64,000 nt of DNA from Neorhizobium sp. SOG26 (GCF_003491345.1 NZ_CP025512.1:2897001-2961000); one strand, 5' to 3'; positions 9,651 to 19,568 are shown, counted from the stretch's first letter. Numbers and translations: made by a program. The notes: generated from the letters alone by a model not told the origin.

Positions 9651-10454
9651 ATGACGATCTTTATCTGCACCGCCTGCGGCACGTCATACGAAGGTGGCGA
9701 ACCGGCGCCGGACGGCTGCCGCATCTGCCAGGACGAACGGCAATATGTCCCGCCGTCCGGCCAAGGCTGGACGACACCGCAGAAACTCGCCGCCTCGCAC
9801 ACCAACACATGGCGACAGCTAGAGCCGGGGCTGTTGTCGCTCCAGACAGTGCCAGCCTTCGCGATCAACCAGCGAGCGCTGCTTTTGAAAACCGCGAACG
9901 GCAACGTGCTCTGGGATTGCCTCGCGCTCCTCGATGACGCGACGAAGGCGCTGGTGGAAGGCCTGGGCGGCTTGAGCGCGATCGCGATCTCGCATCCGCA
10001 TTATTATACGGTGATGCAGGATTGGGCGGCAGCCTTCGACGCGCCGATCTATCTTCATGCGGCAGACCGGGAATGGGTCTGTCGTCCGTCCGACCACATC
10101 CGCTTCTGGGACGAGGATGCGCTCGCCTTGTCTTCCACGGTGACGCTGGTTCATGGCGGCGGCCATTTTGCTGGCGGCACGGTGCTGCACTGGACGGGCG
10201 AGGATGACAACGGCGTGCTGCTGGCGGGTGACATCGTGCAGGTGACGCCAGGTGCCGACCATGTTTCCTTCATGTGGAGCTATCCCAACATGATTCCGCT
10301 CAGTGCCCAGGAAGTGGCCGATGTGGCCGAGCGTCTCGCGCACTGGCCGTTCGAGCGGATCTATGGTGCCTTCTCGCACCAGAATGTCAGGGCGGACGGG
10401 CATGACATCGTCGCCCGGTCGGCAAAACGTTATATTGACCGCATCTCAAGGTGA
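9651..10454 (+). CDS. MBL-fold metallo-hydrolase with N-terminal zinc ribbon
   Basis: The 267-residue protein opens with a small zinc-ribbon-like segment (FICTACG then GCRICQD, a Cys-x2-Cys pair followed by another) and then a metallo-beta-lactamase fold. The first metal motif reads SHPHYYTVMQDW, so it keeps HxH but lacks the DH of the standard HxHxDH. Later ligand positions are present (GGGHFAGG, LLAGDIV, AFSHQN). This branch is common in Proteobacteria but has no settled function. The start at 9651 has CGGAGGG upstream. It converges on metF, with a shared hairpin between them. Confidence 0.75.
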   Translation: MTIFICTACGTSYEGGEPAPDGCRICQDERQYVPPSGQGWTTPQKLAASHTNTWRQLEPGLLSLQTVPAFAINQRALLLKTANGNVLWDCLALLDDATKALVEGLGGLSAIAISHPHYYTVMQDWAAAFDAPIYLHAADREWVCRPSDHIRFWDEDALALSSTVTLVHGGGHFAGGTVLHWTGEDDNGVLLAGDIVQVTPGADHVSFMWSYPNMIPLSAQEVADVAERLAHWPFERIYGAFSHQNVRADGHDIVARSAKRYIDRISR

Positions 10455-10462
10455 CAACGCGA

Positions 10463-10496
10463 AAACGCCGCCAACTGGATACCAGCGGCGGCGTTT
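10463..10496. terminator. Bidirectional terminator between MBL hydrolase and metF
   Basis: AAACGCCGCC (10463-10472) pairs perfectly with GGCGGCGTTT (10487-10496). The stem is flanked by A/T on both sides, so it can terminate the convergent transcripts from both strands. Confidence 0.75.
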
Positions 10497-10517
10497 AGGA
10501 CTTATCCGAACCTAGCC

Positions 10518-11441
10518 TCAGGCCGTCGCGGCCTGCTTTTCAGGAAGCCGCGCGTTCATCCATTCCGCGCTGGTGCGAATGCCGCCAAGCGGGAAGACAT
10601 GGATCTGCTGGATCAGGCTTTCCGGATGGGCTGCCTTGTAATCCGCGATATCTTCGAGGACTTCCGCCGGTTCATAAGGAACGAGTAGCTTGCTCAGGTC
10701 CATGGCGCGCTTCTGGAGAACGGCGATGGACGGTCCAACACCGCAGGAGATCGCAAACTTGATCAGCGTCTGCAGCTTGGTGGGGCCGGCGATACCGACA
10801 TGGATCGGCAGCTTGACGCCGGCTGCGGCAATGCGCTCGGCCCAGGCGATGACGGGCTTGGCATCGAAGGCGAACTGGGTGACGATCGCCATTTCGGCAT
10901 CGCTGCTTTCGGAATAGGCCTGCTTGAACTTGAGCGCCTCGTCGACGATGCGGTAGCCGCCGTCCTTGTCGATGTCCTTGTTGCCTTCAGGATGGCCAGC
11001 GACATGAAGGCGCTTGAAGCCGTACCGGTCGAACAGGCCGGACTCGATCATCTGCATTGAGCTGTCGAGCTCGCCCGCAGGGGTCGAAACACCGCCACCC
11101 AGCAGCAGCGCCTGCTCGACGCCAGCTTCATTGTGGTAGCGCTTGATCCAGTCTTCCAGAACGGCGAGGCTCGGAATGATGCGGGCCGGGAAATGCGGCA
11201 TGACGGGGAAACCGTCATCGGTCAGGCGTTTGGCCGTCGCCACCATCTCCTCGATCGGCGTGCCCTCGATATGGGCGATATAGACGCGGGTGCCCTTCGG
11301 CAGGAGCGTCTTGAAGTCTTCGATCTTGGCCGCGGTGCGCGGCATAACCTCGATCGAATAACCATCAATGAGGTCCCTGAAGCGGGTGGAACCGGCCGGC
11401 GCTTCGTCCGGCTTGCCCTTGAACAAATTCATAAGTGCCAT
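10518..11441 (-). CDS. metF: Methylenetetrahydrofolate reductase-like protein
   Basis: A 307-residue MetF-family (beta/alpha)8 flavoprotein with EVMPRTAAK, the HIEGTPIEEM strand, LLLGGGVS and the VAGHPEGN block. MetF interconverts 5,10-methylene-THF and 5-methyl-THF. It follows a LigM/DesA-type O-demethylase, which produces 5-methyl-THF, so here it most likely works in the oxidising direction to recycle the methyl group into the C1 pool, as in Sphingobium SYK-6 where metF lies beside ligM. The 90-bp spacer contains a very strong hairpin, so expression may be uncoupled from the demethylase. Confidence 0.85.
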   Translation of the reverse strand: MALMNLFKGKPDEAPAGSTRFRDLIDGYSIEVMPRTAAKIEDFKTLLPKGTRVYIAHIEGTPIEEMVATAKRLTDDGFPVMPHFPARIIPSLAVLEDWIKRYHNEAGVEQALLLGGGVSTPAGELDSSMQMIESGLFDRYGFKRLHVAGHPEGNKDIDKDGGYRIVDEALKFKQAYSESSDAEMAIVTQFAFDAKPVIAWAERIAAAGVKLPIHVGIAGPTKLQTLIKFAISCGVGPSIAVLQKRAMDLSKLLVPYEPAEVLEDIADYKAAHPESLIQQIHVFPLGGIRTSAEWMNARLPEKQAATA

Positions 11442-11493
11442 TGTTGATCCTCCCCCCGCTCAGCCAATGAAAACCTCTCCGTCACGTGGACGA

Positions 11494-11527
11494 AAGGCGT
11501 GCGAGACAGTGATGTCTCGCACGCCTT
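11494..11527 (-). terminator. 15-bp perfect hairpin between the O-demethylase and metF
   Basis: AAGGCGTGCGAGACA (11494-11508) and TGTCTCGCACGCCTT (11513-11527) pair perfectly around a 4-base loop. On the minus strand a short TTTC follows. It starts 5 bases after the O-demethylase stop, and likely attenuates read-through or protects the upstream mRNA 3' end. Confidence 0.7.
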
Positions 11528-11531
11528 GGCC

Positions 11532-13001
<1,470 letters not shown>

Positions 13002-13076
13002 TCAAGGGAAAAGAATCAGCCAGCGCGCTGGACCCAACGGCCGTGCCCGGAGATGCGAGACCTGTTGAAGTCCGAC

Positions 13077-13811
13077 TCAGGAATTGAGAAGCACGAGGCC
13101 CGGCAGCGTCAGCATCAGTTCCGGATCCTCGTAAACGGCATATTCCAGGTTCTTGCGGGCAATGCGGGCGTGCTCCCGCGCAATAAACTCGGCGCGGGCC
13201 CCTTCGCGGCTCGCAACGGCGGCGAGCAGGTTGCGGTGCTGGTCCTGGGCGATATGCAGCGACTGCCGGAAGGCTGCGACCTGTGTACTTCCCGACAGGA
13301 AGGCCGACGGCGAGGCAAAGGGCAGGCGCGTCGCGCGGTCCACCTCGCGCTGGATGACCGTGCTCCCGGACATTTCCACCAGTGTGGCATGGAAGCGGGC
13401 ATTGGCTTCGGAATACGCTTCAAGATCCACATCATCCGAACTGCTGCCGAAGCAATCTTCAAGCCGCGCCAGAAGCTCCCGCAACTGGTCGAGCCCAGCC
13501 TGCGACACGCCACGTTCGGCGGCGAGCCGTGCCGCCGTGCCTTCCAGAACGCCGCGCAGTTCGATGGCATCGACGGCATCGGCATAGGTGAAGCTGCGCA
13601 CCACAAAACCGCCATTGGCGAGCCGGTCCAGCAGGCCTTCCTCGGCAAGGCGCGACATCACCTCACGCACCGGCGTACGGGAAATCTGCAGCGTTTCGGC
13701 AAGCGGCACCTCGAACAAACGTGTCCCGCCGGGATAATCACCGCTCAGGATCCGCTTGCGCAGTTCCATCAGCGCACGCATCGTGTGGGTATTTCGTGAA
13801 GGCTCTTCCAC
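13077..13811 (-). CDS. GntR-family regulator, FCD (FadR-like) subfamily
   Basis: A 244-residue repressor-type regulator. It has an N-terminal winged helix (MELRKRILSGDYPGGTRLFE, then LQISRTPVREVMSRLAEEGLL) and a C-terminal all-helical FCD domain with the metal/effector histidines in ANARFHATLVEMSG and HIAQDQHRNLLAAV. The GTG start at 13811 is preferred (AGGTG upstream, and little is lost from the fold); an ATG at 13901 would put coding sequence over a TGTATACA palindrome. It sits between the gallate-type genes and the O-demethylase and probably controls both from the two TGTATACA sites. Confidence 0.82.
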   Translation of the reverse strand: MEEPSRNTHTMRALMELRKRILSGDYPGGTRLFEVPLAETLQISRTPVREVMSRLAEEGLLDRLANGGFVVRSFTYADAVDAIELRGVLEGTAARLAAERGVSQAGLDQLRELLARLEDCFGSSSDDVDLEAYSEANARFHATLVEMSGSTVIQREVDRATRLPFASPSAFLSGSTQVAAFRQSLHIAQDQHRNLLAAVASREGARAEFIAREHARIARKNLEYAVYEDPELMLTLPGLVLLNS

Positions 13812-13892
13812 ATCTGCACCTATGCAAAGCCGGCGCGCTGCCGCCCGATCGGAAGAAAGCTTAGCGGGTTCTGAAAGACTCGCCAAGGGCCG

Positions 13893-13900
13893 TGTATACA
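13893..13900. promoter_or_regulatory. Candidate GntR operator TGTATACA upstream of gntR
   Basis: TGTATACA lies in the gap between the oxidoreductase stop (13920) and the preferred gntR start (13811). It has the same core as the palindrome upstream of the O-demethylase and is consistent with autoregulation. Confidence 0.55.
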
Positions 13901-13919
13901 TGCCGCCGAAGAGCGTGTC

Positions 13920-14789
13920 TCAGCCACTGAGGCGCGCAGCCAGCACGCGCGCCACCGTCTCGTGCAGATCCTCGCCGGCAACGACACCGCTTGCCGCCAT
14001 CGCGTCCTGAATGGCTGCGGTTTCTCGCGCGATCCCGCCGTTCAGGCCAAGTGCATCGAGCGTCGCACCGCTTTCGCGCATTTCGGCGGCCCGGCGGCGG
14101 CCGTGGCGCGTGGTGCGTTCGAACTGATAGGTCGGGAACTTCGACCACTCGAGGCCGGGGAAGCTTTTCGACAGCGACGCCAAGATCTCCTCAAAGCAAC
14201 CGGACGCTTCTGCAGCGAGCAGAGCTTCAACCGTGATCGCTTCCAGGCCCTTCACGAAAACCGAGCGCACCATCTTGATCGCGGTTGCGGAGCCGACTTT
14301 CGCGCCTGCCACGTTGGCATCAAAGCCCAGTTCCCGCAGCCGCCCGACCAGCGTTTCCGCCACACTGCCGGCGATCAGAACCGGCGTTGCATGGCCCTTG
14401 GGGTGGACCGGCGCCATGACCGCCATGTCGAGATAATCGGCGCCAGCGCCCTCGATCAAATCTGCCGTTTCCCGCTTTCGATCCGGCGACACGGAGTTGA
14501 TGTCCATGAAGAGCGCACCCTGGCCGATAGCAGGCAGGATCGACTGCGCCGCCTCCAAGCTCTGGTCGGCTGTCACTGCGCTGAAGATCCATTCCGCATC
14601 GGCAAGTTCGGCGGCAGACCGGGCGACAGAAACGTTACGCGACTGCATCGCCTGCTGCATGTCACCGGAAGACTGCTCATCATCCAGCAGCCGGTCATAA
14701 GCGCGAAATTCTCCGGTCTGGAGCACCGGCGCAAGGGTATCATGGAATGCGCGGGCGGCTTCGCCGAAGCCCAAGAATGCGATCTTCAT
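13920..14789 (-). CDS. NAD(P)-dependent oxidoreductase of the beta-hydroxyacid dehydrogenase type (DUF1932)
   Basis: The 289-residue protein starts MKIAFLGFGEAARAF, a GxGxxA Rossmann motif, followed by MDINSVSPDRK, MAVMAPVHPKGHATPVLIAG, and the helical KMVRSVFVKGLEAI segment with its conserved lysine. Proteins of this architecture oxidise or reduce hydroxy- or oxo-acids. It is 10 bp from the GalD-like tautomerase gene on the same strand, so it probably acts on an oxo- or hydroxy-acid of the ring-cleavage pathway. It is not homologous in its visible motifs to LigC (Gfo/Idh/MocA type), so its exact step is open. Confidence 0.78.
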   Translation of the reverse strand: MKIAFLGFGEAARAFHDTLAPVLQTGEFRAYDRLLDDEQSSGDMQQAMQSRNVSVARSAAELADAEWIFSAVTADQSLEAAQSILPAIGQGALFMDINSVSPDRKRETADLIEGAGADYLDMAVMAPVHPKGHATPVLIAGSVAETLVGRLRELGFDANVAGAKVGSATAIKMVRSVFVKGLEAITVEALLAAEASGCFEEILASLSKSFPGLEWSKFPTYQFERTTRHGRRRAAEMRESGATLDALGLNGGIARETAAIQDAMAASGVVAGEDLHETVARVLAARLSG

Positions 14790-14799
14790 CGTCGGCACC

Positions 14800-15855
14800 T
14801 CAGTCGCCAAATACCATCCCGTCGAAAAGCTTGCGCGCCGTCCGCAGCACCGCCGCCCGGTGGACCTCGCCATCCTTCATCGTCGCGATGACGCTCATCT
14901 CGCCGGTTGGATGCTCGATCGACAGCAGCTTTTCATCTCCTTCCGCAATCGCCGCCAGTTCGCTCGCCGGCCCCTCGGGCAGCAGGCAGGCCGTTGCCAC
15001 GCTGACAGCGCCGAGGACGCCGATCGCATCGTGGCAGGTATGGGGAATGAAGGTGCGGGTCGAGATTGCACCGCCACCGGTCGCCGCGGATACCATCGTC
15101 ATCTTGGGAACCGACTTTTTGGAGACGTCGCCGAGGTTCATCATCGGGCCGGCTTTCAGCCGGATCGCTTCGAGCTTTGCCCTCAGTTCCTGGTTAGCCT
15201 CAAGATCCTTCGGCTTTTCGTCGCCGCGGATGCCAAGCGCATCGGCGCGCATCACCACACAGGGCATGCCGTTGTCGATCAGCGTGCAGGCCACGCCTTC
15301 GATCTCGTCCACGGCATTGCCGGTCGGCAGCAGCGCGCCGCAGGAAGATCCGGCCGTATCGGCAAACACGATCGGCACCGGTGCCGAGGTGCCAGGCACG
15401 CCATCGATACGTGCATCACCCTTATAGGTGACCTTGCCGCCCGGCGTCTCGACCGTCGCGATGGCAATCTGGCCGGTGTTTTCCATGTAGATCGAGACTT
15501 CGGTCTTCTCGCCCTTCACCGGCACCAGTCCGCGTTCGATCGCAAACGGCCCGATCCCGGCGAGGATGTTTCCGCAGTTCTGGGCGTCGGTGACAATCGG
15601 CTGGTCGACGAAGACCTGCAGGAACAGGTAATCGACGTCGACGCCCTCGCGCTCCGAGGTCCTGACGACGGCAACCTTCGAGGTGAGCGGATTGGCGCCG
15701 CCCATGCCGTCGATCTGGCGGCTGTCCGGCGAGCCCATGACGCGCAGAAGAAAGTTGTCACGATCCGCCGGCAGATCTTCGGCCAGGAAATATCCGCCCT
15801 TGGACGTGCCGCCACGCATCCACATGCAGCGGACGCCGTTCTCACTTGCGCTCAT
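14800..15855 (-). CDS. galD: PrpF/AcnD-type isomerase, probable 4-oxalomesaconate tautomerase (GalD-like)
   Basis: A 351-residue PrpF-family protein with two diaminopimelate-epimerase-like lobes. The opening MRGGTSKGGYF is the PrpF/GalD signature, Cys94 in DAQNCGN is the conserved catalytic cysteine, and a second lobe motif reads MPCVVMRADALG. GalD tautomerises the keto/enol forms of 4-oxalomesaconate in gallate catabolism. Its neighbours, a GalB-like hydratase and LigK-like aldolase, make this role much more likely than methylcitrate metabolism. GGGAGG precedes the ATG and it sits 25 bp from the aldolase gene. Confidence 0.8.
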   Translation of the reverse strand: MSASENGVRCMWMRGGTSKGGYFLAEDLPADRDNFLLRVMGSPDSRQIDGMGGANPLTSKVAVVRTSEREGVDVDYLFLQVFVDQPIVTDAQNCGNILAGIGPFAIERGLVPVKGEKTEVSIYMENTGQIAIATVETPGGKVTYKGDARIDGVPGTSAPVPIVFADTAGSSCGALLPTGNAVDEIEGVACTLIDNGMPCVVMRADALGIRGDEKPKDLEANQELRAKLEAIRLKAGPMMNLGDVSKKSVPKMTMVSAATGGGAISTRTFIPHTCHDAIGVLGAVSVATACLLPEGPASELAAIAEGDEKLLSIEHPTGEMSVIATMKDGEVHRAAVLRTARKLFDGMVFGD

Positions 15856-15880
15856 AGCCGCCTCCCAGACCGCTCGACGG

Positions 15881-16552
15881 TCAGATATATTTCAGGCCCT
15901 TTTCCGCCAGCCTGCCGCGCATGTCGTAGATGTCGAGGCCGAGTTCACCAGCGGCAAGACGCTTGCGCTTTCCTTCTTCGGCCGCGACACGCGCCTCGGC
16001 TTTCTTGGCCACCTCTTCCGCTTCTTCACGCAACACGACGCAGACACCATCGTCATCGGCGACGATGACGTCGCCCGGACGCACATAGGCGCCGGCGCAG
16101 ACCACCGGGACATTGACCGATCCCAGCGTCTCCTTGACGGTGCCCTGTGCGAACACCGCTTTGGACCAGACCGGAAACTGCATCTCGGTGAGGTCGGCGA
16201 TATCACGCACACCGGCTTCGATGATCAGCCCCTTGCAGCCGCGTGCCATCGCGGAGGTCGCGAGCAGGTCACCGAAATAGCCGTCTTCGCAGGGGCTGGT
16301 GGGTGCGAGCAGCAGGATGTCGCCCGGCTTGATCTGCTCGATCGCCACATGCAGCATCCAGTTGTCGCCCGGAGGGGCTGAAATGGTGACCGCACTCGCC
16401 GCCAGCCGCGCCCCGCGATAGATCGGCCGCATATAACTTGCGAGCAGCCCCTTGCGACCCTGCGCTTCGTGCACCGTCGCAACACCGCAGGCTGCCAGCC
16501 TGTCGATGACGGATTGCTCGGCGCGCTCGATGTTCTGGACAACCACACCCAT
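15881..16552 (-). CDS. ligK: 4-carboxy-4-hydroxy-2-oxoadipate aldolase (LigK/GalC type, RraA fold)
   Basis: A 223-residue RraA-fold class II aldolase. The family cleaves 4-carboxy-4-hydroxy-2-oxoadipate to pyruvate and oxaloacetate and often also decarboxylates oxaloacetate. Visible features are IIEAGVRDI with the conserved arginine, [21 protein letters not shown] with the metal-binding aspartate, and a long charged C-terminal helix ending in [11 protein letters not shown], typical of LigK/HMG aldolases and longer than plain RraA. It is 15 bp downstream of the GalB-like gene. This is the last carbon-carbon cleavage of the gallate/protocatechuate 4,5-cleavage route. Confidence 0.85.
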   Translation of the reverse strand: MGVVVQNIERAEQSVIDRLAACGVATVHEAQGRKGLLASYMRPIYRGARLAASAVTISAPPGDNWMLHVAIEQIKPGDILLLAPTSPCEDGYFGDLLATSAMARGCKGLIIEAGVRDIADLTEMQFPVWSKAVFAQGTVKETLGSVNVPVVCAGAYVRPGDVIVADDDGVCVVLREEAEEVAKKAEARVAAEEGKRKRLAAGELGLDIYDMRGRLAEKGLKYI

Positions 16553-16567
16553 CGTTCCGGCTCCCGC

Positions 16568-17296
16568 TTACAATTCGTCGACCGTGCGCGGGAAGACCGA
16601 CTGGAAACCTTCCGCATGGGTGGACTTGCGCCCGCCCGACTGGCCGCCGGAATTGCGCATGAAATGGTTGCCGCGGTTTTCGGCGACGTTCTTGTAATAG
16701 TGCCAGAGGTGCTCCTGGCCTTCCATGCACTGAATGGCAGCCCACTTCTTTTCCCAGACGGGCGAGATGTCGAGGAAGACGTCCGGCTTCCATTCCATCT
16801 GCTCGGTCTGGTGCGGCTCGAACAGGTAAAGCTGCGGCGCGCCGAGCACCTTTTCGCCCGGATTGTGGCCCCAGGCCTGGGCGATCATGCGGGCATCGAG
16901 CGCCACCTGCGTCGCATACATGTGGTCCGTGTTGTAGGGGTCCCACTTGGAGTGCGACAGCATGAATTCGGGCTGCACCTTGCGGATCACCTCGACCAGC
17001 TTGAACTTAGCTTCCTGGTCGACGATCAACGGATAATCGCCGAGATCGAAGAACTGGATGTCGGTGACGCCAAGCGCCTTCGCCGCATTCTCGGCTTCAC
17101 GCCGGCGCTCCGACTTGACCTTCTCGAGCGTCATGCCCGGGTTCTTCCAGAGCTTGGCGCTCTCGCCGCGTTCACCATAAGAAAGGCAGACGACGGTAAC
17201 CTCGTAGCCTTTCTCCTCATGCAGCGCGATCGCGCCACCGCAACGCCAGACGAAATCCGCCGAATGGGCGCTGATGACCAATGCTGTCTTTGCCAT
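16568..17296 (-). CDS. galB: PIG-L-family 4-oxalomesaconate hydratase (GalB-like)
   Basis: A 242-residue PIG-L/LmbE-fold metalloprotein. The canonical AHPDDE motif of PIG-L deacetylases is AHSADFVWR here (His11, Asp14), the variant I associate with Pseudomonas putida GalB, which hydrates 4-oxalomesaconate instead of deacetylating sugars. A further metal/substrate block reads YNTDHMYATQVA. It lies 18 bp after the dioxygenase stop and 15 bp before the aldolase. The gene order dioxygenase, hydratase, aldolase, tautomerase matches a gallate-type lower pathway. A true deacetylase is the alternative, but the context speaks against it. Confidence 0.83.
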   Translation of the reverse strand: MAKTALVISAHSADFVWRCGGAIALHEEKGYEVTVVCLSYGERGESAKLWKNPGMTLEKVKSERRREAENAAKALGVTDIQFFDLGDYPLIVDQEAKFKLVEVIRKVQPEFMLSHSKWDPYNTDHMYATQVALDARMIAQAWGHNPGEKVLGAPQLYLFEPHQTEQMEWKPDVFLDISPVWEKKWAAIQCMEGQEHLWHYYKNVAENRGNHFMRNSGGQSGGRKSTHAEGFQSVFPRTVDEL

Positions 17297-17314
17297 GCTT
17301 AGCCTCGTATCCTG

Positions 17315-18274
17315 TTATTTGTGCACGACCGGAGGCGTGCCATGCGTATGGAATGTCTCGATGGTCTTCAGGCCCCAGGCCTGGCCCTTCTTGCGCTCGG
17401 TCTCGGTCCAGGTGACCGGCTCCCAATCCGGCGCGAGAATGAGGCGCGCACCTGAATTGGCGAGCTCGACGCGGTTTCCAGCTGGCTCCCAGACATAAAG
17501 GAAGAAGGTGCCCTGGATCGCATGCTTGTGCGGCCCGGTTTCGATGTGCACGCCGTTTTCCAGGAAGATATCGGCCGCCCGCAGGATGTCTTCGCGCTGG
17601 TCGGTCGCATATGTAATGTGGTGGAAGCGGGCAAAACCGCCGCCATGCTCTTCCGTGCAGGCAAGGTCATAAGTCTTGTTGTTGACGGTGAACCAGCAGC
17701 CACCGAGGCGCCCGTTGTCGAGTTGGATCTGCTCGGTGACGCGGGAGCCGAGGCAGGTGACCATGAACTCCCGAAATTCGGTGACGTCTGCCGCCAGCAG
17801 GTTCAGGTGGTCGAGGCGCCGCGGGCTGGCACCCTGGGCGTGGAAACGGCTCGACATGTTCTTGAGCGCCGGCTTGTCGGCAGCATCGGGCTGGTAACGG
17901 TTGGTTTCCCAGTAGATCTCGAAGACATGGCCGAACGGGTCTTCGAAACGGAACGCGCGCCCGTGGCCGAGGTCGCCTTCAACCCAGCCGATCGTCTTGA
18001 ACCGGCTCGCCTCGATCGCCTTCACCCGGCGCTCCAACGCTTCCGGCGAAGAGACCCGGTAGCCGATATGAGCAACACCGGTCGTGTCTGACCGCGTCAG
18101 CTTCAGCGTGTGGAATTCGTAGTCGTCCCAGGCACGCAGGTAGGCGGAATTTTCGTCTCGACCGCTGATCTTCAGCCCGTAAACGCGCGTGAAGAAGTCG
18201 AGACTCTCATCGAACTTGTTGGTCAATATCTCCACATGGCCCAGATGGGCCACGTCAAAGCAATGCTCTGTCAA
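17315..18274 (-). CDS. Type I (VOC-fold) extradiol ring-cleavage dioxygenase
   Basis: A 319-residue two-domain vicinal-oxygen-chelate protein of the catechol 2,3-dioxygenase type. The C-terminal domain carries a full Fe(II) triad: His156 in LDHLNL, His218 in ARFHHITYA and Glu270 in NRVELANSG, close to the XylE positions 153, 214 and 265. It should cleave a catecholic ring meta to a hydroxyl. The TTG at 18274 was chosen because family homology begins TEHCFDVAHLGHVEI; the longer in-frame extension is low-complexity and has no Shine-Dalgarno. It leads an operon for 4-oxalomesaconate processing, where a type II (LigAB/GalA) dioxygenase would normally be expected. Confidence 0.85.
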   Translation of the reverse strand: MTEHCFDVAHLGHVEILTNKFDESLDFFTRVYGLKISGRDENSAYLRAWDDYEFHTLKLTRSDTTGVAHIGYRVSSPEALERRVKAIEASRFKTIGWVEGDLGHGRAFRFEDPFGHVFEIYWETNRYQPDAADKPALKNMSSRFHAQGASPRRLDHLNLLAADVTEFREFMVTCLGSRVTEQIQLDNGRLGGCWFTVNNKTYDLACTEEHGGGFARFHHITYATDQREDILRAADIFLENGVHIETGPHKHAIQGTFFLYVWEPAGNRVELANSGARLILAPDWEPVTWTETERKKGQAWGLKTIETFHTHGTPPVVHK

Positions 18275-18395
18275 AATTTCCAGACTCCACGCTTGGCACC
18301 CCAGGCGGGCACCGCCTCCTCGAAAACCGCGGTCGACCTCCCTCGACACGCAGCGGGCACAGGGCCCGAGATCTGCAAGAAAACATAAAAGCAGA

Positions 18396-18413
18396 TATTA
18401 GTCCGGACGAATA
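18396..18413. promoter_or_regulatory. Imperfect 18-bp palindrome upstream of the dioxygenase operon
   Basis: TATTAGTCCGGACGAATA has a perfect GTCCGGAC core and pairs at 8 of 9 positions per arm. It lies 122 bp upstream of the dioxygenase start. It differs from the TGTATACA sites, so a different regulator may act here. Confidence 0.4.
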
Positions 18414-18470
18414 GGATCTCCTGCCGCCTCATAAGTTTTGGTTGAATGGACGATGTTCAGTGACAAACGA

Positions 18471-18501
18471 AAAAGGGGCGCAGCCGGAAGCTGCACCCCT
18501 T
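18471..18501 (-). terminator. Rho-independent terminator of the TerC gene
   Basis: On the minus strand AAGGGG-T-GCAGC, a 5-base loop and GCTGC-G-CCCCTT form a stem with one mismatch, followed by a U-run. It begins 25 bases past the terC stop. Confidence 0.8.
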
Positions 18502-18525
18502 ATTGAAAGTCGATGTGGCTTGCCG

Positions 18526-19269
18526 TCAGCCGCCAGGTGCCGGGGCAGGCGCTGCCGGTGCTGGGGCCGCAGGAGCGGAAGCCGGGGCCTCGGCGCCACC
18601 AATAAACGGAATCCAGTCCATCGACCCAGGCCAGATGGCATTGGCACCATTGAACACCATTTCGAGCGCCACGTAGAGGATAATGAGCAGACCGACATAA
18701 GCGATCCAGCGATGCTTGTTGAGCAGGCGAGCGATGAAGCTTGCCGCAAGACCCATCAGGGCGATCGAAAGACCGAGGCCGACGATCAGCACCCATTGGT
18801 GGTGACCGGCTGCACCGGCCACGGCGAGCACGTTGTCGAGCGACATCGAGACGTCCGCGATGACGATCTGCCAGGCAGCCTGGGCAAACGTCTTTCTCGG
18901 CGCACCACCGGCAACCGTGCCGTCCTTGTTGAGGTCGGCATTTTCCAGTGCTTCGGTGGCTTCTTCTTCCTGCTGATGGGGAGTGCGAAGCTCGCGCCAC
19001 ATCTTCCAGGAGACGTAAAGCAGGAGGATACCGCCCGCGATCAGCACCATGCCGCCAAGCGCGAGCAGTTGCTGGGTTATGGCAGCGAATAGAATACGCA
19101 GAACAGTTGCGGCGATGATCCCGACGAGGATCGCCTTTGCACGCACTTCCTTTGGAAGACCGGCCGCAGCCAGACCGATGACAATCGCGTTGTCACCGGC
19201 GAGCACAAGGTCGATCATGATCACCTGCGCGAGGGCAGCTAATGCCTCCGCCGTTAGAAAATCCATCAT
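18526..19269 (-). CDS. terC: TerC/YjbE-family integral membrane protein
   Basis: A 247-residue membrane protein with seven or so hydrophobic helices. The two TerC signature segments are present: DLVLAGDNAIVIG near residue 20 and DVSMSLDNVLAVAG near residue 140. A charged loop (about 95-125) lies between helices, and the C terminus is an Ala/Pro-rich tail (about residues 228-247) that is longer than in most homologues. TerC-type proteins are linked to metal (manganese, calcium) homeostasis and tellurite resistance. It is monocistronic, with its own terminator and a long 5' leader carrying a strong hairpin. Confidence 0.88.
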   Translation of the reverse strand: MMDFLTAEALAALAQVIMIDLVLAGDNAIVIGLAAAGLPKEVRAKAILVGIIAATVLRILFAAITQQLLALGGMVLIAGGILLLYVSWKMWRELRTPHQQEEEATEALENADLNKDGTVAGGAPRKTFAQAAWQIVIADVSMSLDNVLAVAGAAGHHQWVLIVGLGLSIALMGLAASFIARLLNKHRWIAYVGLLIILYVALEMVFNGANAIWPGSMDWIPFIGGAEAPASAPAAPAPAAPAPAPGG

Positions 19270-19322
19270 TTGGCACCCAATCGAAAAGCGAGAGTGACCT
19301 ATGCTGCGAACCGTGACGAACT

Positions 19323-19358
19323 AGACCTCGAAGCGGCAGGTTCAACTGCCGCAGGTCT
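19323..19358 (-). other. Long hairpin in the terC 5' leader
   Basis: AGACCT (19323-19328) pairs with AGGTCT (19353-19358), and GCGGCAG (19333-19339) with CTGCCGC (19346-19352), around a 6-base loop with a 4-base bulge on one arm. It lies 54 bp upstream of the terC start, in a 299-bp gap. Many terC genes carry manganese riboswitches, but I could not match the yybP-ykoY conserved loops here. Confidence 0.5.
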
Positions 19359-19568
19359 GAAAATTAGCGTCGTGTCGTGATTTCCGCGAACACCAGGCAC
19401 CCAAGTTGGACAAAAACATCCAGTCCGACATCACAGTTCAGGTGAACTGCCAGAGGGGCCCGGTCCTGGTGACGCGAGATTTAACGCCGTGTCCTGGAAA
19501 ACTCAAGTAGCCGCATCACGAATGGATGACGCTGCCGTGAGCGGCACGACGGGACCTGCTTGCCCGAC

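Noticed and set aside
18275..18349. N-terminal extension of the extradiol dioxygenase (start at 18349)
   Set aside because: The extension has low-complexity Gly/Arg sequence and no Shine-Dalgarno. Family homology starts at the TTG codon at 18274.
19333..19358. GGTTCAA loop resembling a tRNA T-arm
   Set aside because: It is the loop of the terC leader hairpin. No acceptor, D or anticodon arms are found around it.
19270..19560. yybP-ykoY manganese riboswitch upstream of terC
   Set aside because: Only a generic hairpin is visible. The conserved loop sequences of that riboswitch were not found by eye.
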